A model generated the notes under the pieces. The model did no database searches and was not told the DNA's origin. It saw nothing but the letters and a program-made list of their open reading frames with translations. A program made the position numbers and the translations under genes. Positions 1-10,245 of a DNA stretch of 10,245 nt are shown here, piece by piece. Source of the stretch: Ectocarpus siliculosus. Its lineage: Eukaryota; Sar; Phaeophyceae; Ectocarpales; Ectocarpaceae. The number at the start of each line of letters is the position of its first letter. Position 1 is the stretch's first letter. The stretch lies in NCBI GenBank assembly GCA_000310025.1, contig FN649747.1, positions 830,588-840,832 on the forward strand, given 5' to 3'.

Positions 1-21
1 ATAGACCAGGTAGGATAGGGT

Positions 22-44
22 ATAGGGATAGGGATAGGGATAAC
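22..44 (+). repeat. GGGATA short tandem repeat
   Basis: About four GGGATA units in tandem. The unit resembles but does not equal common telomere repeats and the array is tiny, so it is read as an ordinary microsatellite. Confidence 0.7.
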
Positions 45-55
45 ATTTCTTGAAC

Positions 56-235
56 CGCCTTTGGCAAAGTAGGAAGGAACGATTGGCCATCGGTGATCGG
101 TCCTGTGGGAACAGTGCAATGCTCCGTCCTTTCGAGTACGCGTGGTCAATGGTCTAACAACTAAGTCAAGCAAGAAATAACCCCCCTCCCTCCGTCCGCT
201 TCCATGCAAGACATGAGTACACCCTCCCGTTCCTC
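56..235 (+). repeat. Dispersed repeat family, copy A
   Basis: It starts CCTTTGGCAAAGTAGG, as copy B (7380) does. The shared core is GCTCCGTCC, then GTCAATGGTCTAAC, then GCAxGAC.TGAGTACACCCTCC. It is the most diverged of four copies together with B. No coding capacity or target duplication was recognised. The core TGGTCAATGGTCTAAC loosely resembles a tRNA A box, which would fit a SINE, but no matching B box was found. Confidence 0.7.
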
Positions 236-296
236 CAACAGCTCGACGAGACACGAGTGATTGCCGCTATCGAAACAATCGCTACTGCTATGGGCA

Positions 297-4414
<4,118 letters not shown>

Positions 4415-4797
4415 CCTTTATGCCATCCCCCTATTAATAGTTCCCCCTCCCTCCAGAGACCCAGGTGTCTGTTGGAGGTAGCGGCTGTTTGTTTCACATC
4501 AAAGTTCTTGTATGTTCCATTTTTTTTCGTGAGAGATAAGAGAGAGCCAAGCTTTTATTTGCCTTTGGAGTAGAAGCCACTTGCTGTACCTGTTAAATAG
4601 TGGTGAGAGGCGTTTTTGCCCGTGTGCGGGGGAGGGCGTTCCAGGCCCAACCCGTCGCACCCAACGGACGGGTAGTGCACCGCCTCTTCCCTCCCATCGA
4701 CTGCTGTTGTCGTACTTCGTACAAAAGATTTTAGTGTCCGTCGGCTGGATGTGCCGTCCTTGAGAGGAACGGGGCGACGGGTCCGGTCATGCTGATT
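4415..4797. other. VPS34 3' flank / presumed 3' UTR
   Basis: Immediately after the TAA stop. No AATAAA signal is evident. A CT-rich stretch and a GAGAGA run (4530-4546) are present; no gene was recognised. The transcript end cannot be set from sequence. Confidence 0.5.
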
Positions 4798-4935
4798 GTC
4801 GGCTGGATTGTGGGTTCTTTATTTTCCTCGTGTAGCGGAGAGCTGTGCGTGCGTGCGTGCGTGCGTGTCGGCTGGGTTTTGGATTCGTTTTCTTCCTCGT
4901 GTAGCGGAGAGCTGTGCGTGCGTGCGTGCGTGCTT
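4798..4935 (+). repeat. 69-bp tandem duplication with (GCGT)n tails
   Basis: GTCGGCTGGATTGTGGGTTC...TCCTCGTGTAGCGGAGAGC followed by (TGCG)n starts at 4798 and recurs at 4867, period 69. The second half of each unit is almost identical and the first half is diverged. A further GTCGGCTGGAT fragment lies at 4740. Unrelated in sequence to the 69-bp duplication at 2911. Confidence 0.9.
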
Positions 4936-4999
4936 GCGTGTTGCTACAACGCGAAGGTCCTCTCTCACGCCTGCACGGGGACCGTCGAGAAGAAGGAGT

Positions 5000-6480
5000 A
5001 GGGGGGTTGATTTGAGGCCCCGGGCGATTCCTGGGTTTCTGCGAAAGGTTTGAGGAGAGAAGACGGATGGATGAAGCCTTGGGCTGGCTTTTTTCTTTTT
5101 GTCATCTGCTTCCTAGTCGAGAGTTGCGTCTCGCCGGTGGTTTCGTGTCACCTAGACTAGAGGGCGTTTTGTTTTCGTTGTTGGTGCTTGAAGGAAGGAT
5201 TATGAGGAAGTTGTGGCAACGCGGGGAGCGTTTTTTGTGTACCGGTAAGTCGTGGAGAGGTGTGTGCTGATGCAGCAGAGTGGGAGGGCAGGGGGCGGGG
5301 GGCAGGAGAATGCTTGACGTCCAGCAAGCAATGAGTTGCTAGGCTCAGTTTTTGACGCGCGGTCCTGTTGTTGTATGCGAAAGTAAGAGTGCATGAAAGG
5401 ACGTGCGCATTGTGTGTTGGATGGGTTTCGACGTCGTTGTGTTTTTGCCTCAGCCAACCTCTACCGTCTGCCTTGCGTATGCTGTCGATTTGTCATCATT
5501 AGGCTTAATAGGTAAACGATACTACGATGCCTAGGGTTGAACACGTTATTGCAGAGAGATGTTCGCAAGACGTTTTGCTCCACGTAAGTTCCCGGTTTTC
5601 GGTATACCTGCGTAATATAGTAGGTAGAGCGCACCGGCGCTTGCCTGAATCCAGGTTTTGTAAGGTTTAATCACAGTCCGCCGTCTAATGTCTGCAGCTG
5701 AAAGCTCGTCATGCCGGTTTCCCCTGTACACCAACCCTTTTGTGTGTGTGTGTGTGTGTTTCGGCTCGTCCGTCTTTCCCCCCGTATTTAATCTGGGTGT
5801 CCAGCATCGACTGACAGCAGCACTGCCGTAGTGTTGTAGCGGTAGGTGCGCGAGCGGGCTGGACGCTTTCGTTTGGCACCCCGTTATTTACCGCATCCTC
5901 ACCCATATCCAGCTCCGTAGATAGACCGGCAAACTACAGGGCACAAACTAACGCGTTCGCGCTGTAGCCATCGGTGTTTCGGGGTACAAGTAAATGAAGT
6001 GTTTCCCCACCAAATCTTTCCAAAGACTGTTGATCGCTCCTACGCTTTGCTTGCTGACCTTTTCACTACCTACCCCCGTCTACGACAGAGAAAAGGATTT
6101 AAAGGTTTTGTGGCACGCAATTCGCTGAATGGGGAAAAGCTCGTTGCCGTGAACGAGCTGTGGGCGAGGTGCAATGGGCGCGCTTTTTTTCTTTGTCAGT
6201 CAACGTCACGGCGTGCCGGTTCTTCTCGTGATGATCACACCCAGGGTTAAGGATAGAGCCTTGTTTCTTTTCGGCCGAGTGAGGCTTGTCGATCAAACCT
6301 CAAGCCATCGTCTGTGATCCCGTCGGCTTTTCACACGGAGGAAGCACGGCCGACAGATGAGCTGCGGCGGCAAAGGCGGCTTTTTTCGCTGTTTTTTTCT
6401 CGCCCATCCCCCGTTCTTTGAAAAAAACGCTCTTCACCTGACCCCCGCCGTCCACACAACTTATTTGCCAGAGAGTGAGA
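5000..6480. other. Intergenic stretch without recognised genes
   Basis: Both strands were read. Open frames here are short, with no recognisable protein motifs and no plausible splice partners. There is a (GT)n run at about 5742-5760. A short frame at 5999-6250 (+) has mixed composition (RQRKGFKGF...NGEKLVAVNEL) but no family match that I can name, and is left uncalled. No tRNA or other RNA gene was recognised. Confidence 0.6.
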
Positions 6481-6482
6481 GA

Positions 6483-7265
6483 AACAAAAGGCGCCCGCAG
6501 TTTTCTGATTGGCCATTTTTTTTTAAGGAAATCTGTTTGGTCGTTAGATTCCATCGTCGAGCCCTACTCCTAGTTCTAGACTACAAGACCACCCCAAGTC
6601 TCCAAAAACAAACAATATAAAGTGTAGCGCAACAAGCGTTGGGAGGTTTCAGACAGCCCCCTTTCCCCCCACACCATAACGCCTGTCTGTATACACAACC
6701 CGTGGAAGGTAGAGAGAGTAGAGAGAGGAGGTTGCACAGGGGCGATGCATGGATCGCGTGTACAGACGTCACGACGACAACATGCTCTTGATCTCCACAA
6801 CGCCACTCCTTTTCTGTACACTTTCCCTCCGAGAGACCGATGATGATATTAGATGGGTTCTCTCAATTTCACCGTTCCACAGAAATAAAAAAATTGTGTG
6901 TGGCCACATTCTGTCGGCAGCTCCGAATCACGCAATTTCTTTTTTTGCCGACCCCCATATACCGTCGAATACCTCACGGCGCTTCGCGCTTGGTGATTGA
7001 TGTGAGAGCCTGGTCCGGTGAGAACCCGGCGTGCTCCGTCCCGGCTTTGTAGGGATGCGAGGTCAATGGTCTAACGACTACGGCATGCACGACTATGAGT
7101 ACACCCCCCCCATACCGTCGCATTCCTGCATGCATCATCCTCTTCACTTTACAGTGACCCCGCCGTAGACGACACGTCATGTCGACCAGGGATTTTTGGT
7201 CAATCCGAAAAAAATGTCCTTGACAAAAAAAATTGGCCAATCAGAAAACTGCGGGCACCTTTTCG
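6483..7265. repeat. Inverted-repeat pair enclosing about 0.7 kb, possible non-autonomous element
   Basis: AAAAGGCGCCCGCAGTTTTC and TGATTGGCCATTTTTTTT (6486-6524) match the reverse complement of 7225-7263 with few differences. The enclosed sequence has no transposase-like frame but contains dispersed repeat copy C. A related direct pair, TCGGCAGCTCCGAATCACGC (about 6923) and TCGGCAGATCCGAACCATGC (about 7266), flanks the right part. The outer limits of any element are not resolved. Confidence 0.65.
6965..7112 (+). repeat. Dispersed repeat family, copy C
   Basis: CGAATACCTCACGGCGCTTC through GGTCAATGGTCTAACGACTA to GAGTACACCCCCCCC. Nearly identical to copy D at 2420-2579 in the opposite orientation. 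Contains the hairpin-prone GGCGCTTCGCGC and TCCCGGCTTTGTAGGGA. No coding capacity is credible. Confidence 0.88.
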
Positions 7266-7377
7266 TCGGCAGATCCGAACCATGCTCTCTATTTTTTCCA
7301 CCACCACCCTACCAAATTTAATAGGCGGGAAGTGATGTTGATAAGATAGATAGGCTAGGGAAAACAGTTTAGAGAGC

Positions 7378-7515
7378 CACCTTTGGCAAAGTAGGGAGGA
7401 ACGATTTCCTGGCGTTCCTGTGGGAACAAGGCTCCGTCCTCTTGAGAACGCGTGCTCAATGGTCTATCCGATGAGGCATGCCAAACATAAGAGTACGCTC
7501 CCCTATTCCCCAAGT
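7378..7515 (+). repeat. Dispersed repeat family, copy B
   Basis: CCACCTTTGGCAAAGTAGG at 7378, then TCCTGTGGGAACA, GGCTCCGTCC, GCTCAATGGTCTA and GAGTACGCTCCCC: the same order of blocks as copy A at 56-235, with two short deletions relative to A. Its left half (TTTGGCAAAGTAGG) is not in copies C and D, so A/B and C/D are two subfamilies sharing a 3' core. Confidence 0.72.
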
Positions 7516-7531
7516 GGAGTAGTCGCCTCCG

Positions 7532-7552
7532 TGCATGCATGCATGCATGCAT
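7532..7552. repeat. Self-complementary (TGCA)n microsatellite
   Basis: About five TGCA units in perfect tandem; the run is a palindrome and could extrude as a hairpin or cruciform. It sits just before the CTAGAC tandem array. Confidence 0.9.
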
Positions 7553-7571
7553 ACCGCATGAAAACCCCCAT

Positions 7572-7740
7572 GTCTAGATCTACTTGACTATATCATCCAG
7601 AAGACTCACCACAAGCCTAGACTACTGGACTACATCGTCTAGACTACTTGACAATATCATCTAGACGACTTCACCGCATTGCCTAGACTACTTGACTACG
7701 AGATTAACAACAATCTAGACTTTGTTAGATTACTTGACTA
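7572..7740 (-). repeat. CTAGACTACTTGACTA tandem array overlapping the APC2 3' end
   Basis: Diverged units of the type TCTAGACTACTTGACTA begin near 7572, 7616, 7638, 7682 and 7713, at alternating spacings near 22, 32 and 44 bp. The last TACTTGACTA (7731-7740) lies inside the APC2 coding sequence: its complement reads TA GTC AAG TA and supplies the final Val-Lys codons and most of the stop. Confidence 0.85.
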
Positions 7741-7911
7741 GGCGGTACTCTCCATCTGCGTGCTCCAGCTTCCCGTCCGAGCACAGGCGCCACAGCAGCT
7801 GCTGCAGCTCGGGCAGCGACTTGTCGTACTTGTTGTCCCCCCCCGACATGAACATCTTGAGATTGTTGTGGATCCGGTCCAGCGGTAGCTTCGAGAAGTT
7901 CGTCAGCATCC
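7730..7911 (-). CDS. APC2: APC2 terminal exon, WHB domain
   Basis: Minus strand: acceptor CATCCAG, two bases completing Gly, then MLTNFSKLPLDRIHNNLKMF...LPELQQLLWRLCSDG...YRLVK and TAA at 7732-7730. The LDRI..NLKMF, ELQ..L and GxYRLxK motifs are diagnostic of the APC2 C-terminal domain (Pfam APC2 family). The last codons coincide with the end of the neighbouring tandem array. Confidence 0.94.
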
Positions 7912-9876
7912 CTGGATGGTTGAGAGTTCCAACCACCATTTTGTTGTTATAAAGGTACATTTTGTTGGGGAGCAGAACGGGGGATGGAGGTCAGTCTCTT
8001 AGTGCCTACTATAATAGCCCTTCCATCACGTATTCATCCCTTTTCGAGACAGATCGACAAGGCCCGTTGCTGGACATACCGCCTCTTTTGTTGTGCTCTT
8101 GCCCCTTTCCGTAAAGAAGACTAGTATGTTTGACTTTTTTTGGGTAAGTTACCCTGTCTGTGACCACGGGAATCGACCCCGTCATGTGTTAGACTACCGG
8201 GTAGAGAGATCGGAACGGTTTTTATTATAAAGACAACAATACATACGAGCAAAGACTAACCGTTCGAGAAATACCCAGTACAAGGGGGTTATATCGAAGT
8301 CTTCAAATTTAGCATTCTTTTTGAGTAGGCATGACGTGGCTGGGGGAGTGGGCCTCTCTCGCACGGTCGATTCTCTCCTGAAGTCGTTCCATTTGTTTCG
8401 ACGGAAGAGCACGCCACGTGCAAAAGTTCTTCACTCACATATATACTTCATCCCAAGTTGCGTTTGAGTAAAAAGCGTGTCGCTCTCGCGGACGCAAGCA
8501 TGGATGAGGAGGAAGGGGTATCGACTACTAACACAAGCGAAGAACATGCTGGACTCTTGTCTTCACGATTAACAGCAAACAAGAGTGCTCCGTCCGAGAC
8601 AAATGGTCAGAACGAGGTGAGACGCCAACTGCCGGTCGCGGCGGGAGCTGCTGCAGCATCAACGCTGAGGTTGGTTGATATGTACCGATAGATAACGTCC
8701 AGCGGTATCTCGGTCCAAGCCAATTCGGGGAAAGAATACGGTAATGGCGGAGGGTGTTGTTGACATGTCTTCACATTCCATTGATTGTGCAGAGAGAGAG
8801 GGAGGGAAAACATGAACTCTCGAGGGTTCGAGCCCCGCAGGCAGAAGAAGAACCAATCAGAACACGAGCCGAGCCGATCGACCAAAGGCCAGCCAATCGT
8901 CAGCAATCATCATCAACCATAATCATCTCCCACCTGTGAGGAATTGCACGATGATCTTGTCCGACTCGGCATCATTCGCGTCTGCCGACACGGCCGCTTC
9001 CGTGTTGTCCTCGAGGACCATCGACTCCATACCCTCCCCTCCCGATCGATTTTGAGTCTTGTTGCGAACAAACAAGAAACGAAAAAAAGCAGAAGCAGTT
9101 GACGAAATGAAGGGCACGCCATGCAAGCAAACTAGGGTTGAGCAGTAGCAAAAAACAGATGACTCATGGAGGGCACGCCATGCACGCAAACTAAGTAGGG
9201 CTTGAGCAGCAGCAACAGCAGGCGCGGGTTGGGTGTCACGCGGAGGAGACAAAACACACACACAACACAAACGGGAGAGGCAAGCACAACAGAAACAGCA
9301 GCCGCACACAGCAGCTCGCCTTTGGGCAAATGTGCTGCTCTTGCTAGAAATGAACTCATGAACCTTCGATACGGGCATGTGTCCTCCCCCAAAGCCAATC
9401 AAATTACCGTCGTGGCTCCGATACCAGAGGGTGGTGTGACAAAGGCCCTCGACCCTCTTACATCGTAGCCCCCTCTCATACCGGACGAAGAGGGTACCCA
9501 ACTATATACTATGGCGGGACAAGTCCGTGACAAACGATTTCCACCCTCTTATATCGAAGCCCTTCTTAAAAGGTACCGCCCTCTTACATCGCAGCCACGA
9601 TTGTATTAAAAAAAAAACACGCACACGGTTTTTGGGCATCAGGACTAACGCACACGCCCTCCCCGAAACCAAGAAACAAAACACACACACACCAATTACA
9701 TCAACGCCCCACTCAAAAGGGATCAGCACAAAGCACACCTGGTCTTTGACGAGGCGGTACACCGGGCCGGGGTTGCTCTCGGAAACCACCCCCTGGTTGA
9801 CCCAGAGCATCATCCTCTTCTGCACCACAGAGGGGGGAAGCTCCACCTCCCGAGCCAGATCGGACAACCGCCAAGT
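7730..9876 (-). CDS. APC2: Anaphase-promoting complex subunit 2 (cullin), C-terminal part, 5'-partial, three exons
   Basis: APC2 is the cullin scaffold of the nuclear APC/C E3 ubiquitin ligase; with the RING subunit APC11 it forms the catalytic module that ubiquitinates cyclin B and securin. In minus-strand order, exons 9876-9739, 9057-8934 and 7911-7730 join in frame to 147 residues ending YRLVK and TAA. Residues 1-46 (TWRLSDLAREVELP, RMMLWVNQGVV, VYRLVKDQ) match the cullin winged-helix block before the acidic linker. Residues 47 to about 87 are the acidic, low-complexity linker (MVLEDNTEAAVSADANDAES). Residues from GMLTNFSKLPLDRI onward match the APC2-specific C-terminal winged helix (WHB), which in human APC2 recruits the E2 UBE2C (family knowledge). 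Length and order match known APC2 tails. The cullin repeats and APC11-binding core are upstream, outside the window. Confidence 0.93.
7912..8933 (-). other. APC2 intron (about 1.0 kb)
   Basis: Donor GTGGGA, acceptor CATCCAG, phase 1. No exon, repeat family copy or RNA gene was established. Two isolated tRNA T-arm-like motifs occur (8163-8183 on the minus strand, and GGTTCGAGCCC at about 8825 on the plus strand), without the rest of a tRNA. A short plus-strand frame at 8458-8691 has no recognisable motif. Confidence 0.82.
8934..9057 (-). CDS. APC2: APC2 exon, acidic linker
   Basis: Minus strand: acceptor CAACAAG after a long T/C-rich tract, then 41 codons TQNRSGGEGMESMVLED...AESDKIIVQFLT plus one base, donor ACAG|GTGGGA. 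The single leftover G joins GG of the last exon to give Gly of FLTGMLTN, matching the family block before the WHB domain. The acceptor could be a few codons downstream (GGGAG|GG), which would change only the non-conserved start of the linker. Confidence 0.85.
9112..9218 (+). repeat. 59-bp tandem duplication in an APC2 intron
   Basis: GGGCACGCCATGCAAGCAAA, then CTAGGGTTGAGCAGTAGCAA, at 9112 recurs at 9171 as GGGCACGCCATGCACGCAAA, then CTAAGTAGGGCTTGAGCAGC. Similarity also reaches into the preceding TTGACGAAATGA / ATGACTCATGG. Confidence 0.88.
9453..9596 (+). repeat. Three interspersed CCCTCTTACATCGNAGCC motifs
   Basis: An 18-bp motif occurs at 9453, 9544 and 9579, with one or two differences between copies. 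GGTACC lies next to two related CCCTCTT / AAGAGGG sites (about 9493 and 9572), in inverted sense. The spacing is irregular (91 and 35 bp), so this is not a simple tandem array. Confidence 0.8.
9739..9876 (-). CDS. APC2: APC2 exon, winged-helix block
   Basis: Read on the minus strand: acceptor TTGACAG (AG at 9878-9877), then 46 codons TWRLSDLAREVELPPSVVQK...VYRLVKDQ, then donor CAG|GTGTGC. Phase 0 at both ends. The pattern W-x-L-x-x-L-A, a helix with KRM..W, then QGVV and a beta wing is the cullin winged helix. The exon is 138 bp, a multiple of three. Confidence 0.9.
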
Positions 9877-9911
9877 CTGTCAAAGTGTTGCGCATGTGTG
9901 TTGAGGACAAG

Positions 9912-9976
9912 GATGGTGTGATGTGATGTGATGTGATGTGATGTGGTGTGGTGTGATGTGGTGTGATGTGATGGTG
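9912..9976 (+). repeat. (GATGT)n / (GGTGT)n microsatellite
   Basis: About a dozen GATGT or GGTGT pentamers in a row, with A/G interruptions, about 40 bp from the APC2 acceptor. The complement is an ACATC repeat, pyrimidine-poor near the splice site. Confidence 0.92.
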
Positions 9977-10057
9977 TGGGGGTTGTGTGAAGAAGAGTCT
10001 AGAGCAATCAGTGAGATCGTTCTTTCTCTCGCGAAAGAAGTAAAGCTCAACCATGCC

Positions 10058-10208
10058 ACTCTTTACGCTCTGTCTCTATCTTTGTCTCTGTCTGTCTCTG
10101 TCTCTGTCTGTCTGCCTCTGCCTCTGCCTCTGTCTCTCTGTCTCTCTGTCTCTCTGTCTCTCTCTGTCCCTCTCTCTCTCTCTCTCTCTGTCTCTCTCTG
10201 TCTCTCTC

Positions 10209-10245
<37 letters not shown>
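10058..10245 (+). repeat. Long CT / CTCTG microsatellite running off the window
   Basis: Units shift from TCTGTC and CTGCCT hexamers to TCTCTCTG and finally pure (CT)n at the edge. On the APC2 sense strand it is a purine (GA)n tract. Confidence 0.95.

Larger units (their letters stand above)
9058..9738 (-). other. APC2 intron (about 0.7 kb) with two small repeat families
   Basis: Donor GTGTGC, acceptor CAACAAG, phase 0. It holds a 59-bp tandem duplication (9112-9218), three CCCTCTTACATCG units (9453-9596), AC-rich stretches and an A run at 9608-9617. No exon was recognised. Confidence 0.85.
9877..10245 (-). other. Upstream APC2 intron, partial, almost all microsatellite
   Basis: The 3' end of the intron preceding the first APC2 exon in the window. 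It contains the GATGT array and the CT/CTG array annotated separately, with about 75 bp of unique sequence between. The donor lies past the right edge. Confidence 0.75.

Noticed and set aside
22-44. Interstitial telomere repeat
   Set aside because: About four GGGATA units, not a standard telomere unit and far too short.
5999-6250. Possible small plus-strand gene
   Set aside because: No recognisable motif, no family match that I can name, and no splice partners; length is within chance for this composition.
7572-7740. CRISPR array
   Set aside because: Units are diverged, spacing is irregular (22 to 44 bp), spacers are not unique, there are no cas genes, and the context is a eukaryotic 3' flank.
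8150-8216. Complete tRNA gene on the minus strand
   Set aside because: Only a T-arm-like hairpin is present. The acceptor partner, D arm and anticodon arm cannot be formed with normal spacing.
8822-8838. Perfect B-box-like GGTTCGAGCCC on the plus strand
   Set aside because: No A box or cloverleaf upstream; a short motif expected by chance at this scale.
8923-9501. 192-codon minus-strand open frame as a single exon
   Set aside because: Only 8934-9057 matches the APC2 linker. The rest is Cys-rich translation of repeats, and a good polypyrimidine tract and AG precede 9057.

Overview
This is a nuclear eukaryotic window: two protein-coding genes broken into short exons by GT-AG introns of about 0.45 to 2.1 kb, in a background full of microsatellites, tandem duplications and small dispersed repeats. 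Compact, GC-rich exons, long repeat-laden introns, and CT, GT and GATGT microsatellites suggest a brown alga (stramenopile, Ectocarpus/kelp type). That assignment is an inference; the exons only prove a eukaryote. No prokaryotic operon, CRISPR array, complete tRNA, rRNA or virus gene was found.

Left part (1 to 4414, + strand): the 3' end of a class III phosphatidylinositol 3-kinase gene (VPS34). Four exons (440-631, 1090-1213, 3313-3423, 4277-4414) join without a frame break into the last 188 residues. These include the catalytic loop GDRHLDN, the DFG metal-binding motif and the helical C-terminus. The introns hold a decayed copy of the first exon's 5' end, an intron-internal tandem duplication, a large foldback (MITE-like) element, one copy of a dispersed repeat and a 69-bp tandem duplication.

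Right part (7730 to 9876, - strand): the 3' end of the gene for anaphase-promoting complex subunit 2 (APC2, a cullin). Three exons (9876-9739, 9057-8934, 7911-7730, in transcript order) join into the last 147 residues, covering both C-terminal winged-helix regions. Upstream exons lie beyond the right edge, behind a long CT/CTG microsatellite.

The two genes are convergent, separated by about 3.3 kb (4415-7729) with no convincing gene. That gap holds a 69-bp tandem duplication, an inverted-repeat pair, two further copies of the dispersed repeat, and a CTAGACTACTTGACTA-type tandem array that runs into the APC2 stop codon. VPS34 acts in autophagy and endosomal sorting and APC2 in cell-cycle ubiquitination; nothing links their functions beyond adjacency. 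No new multi-gene system was seen. The main novelty is the repeat content and its contact with the two genes.
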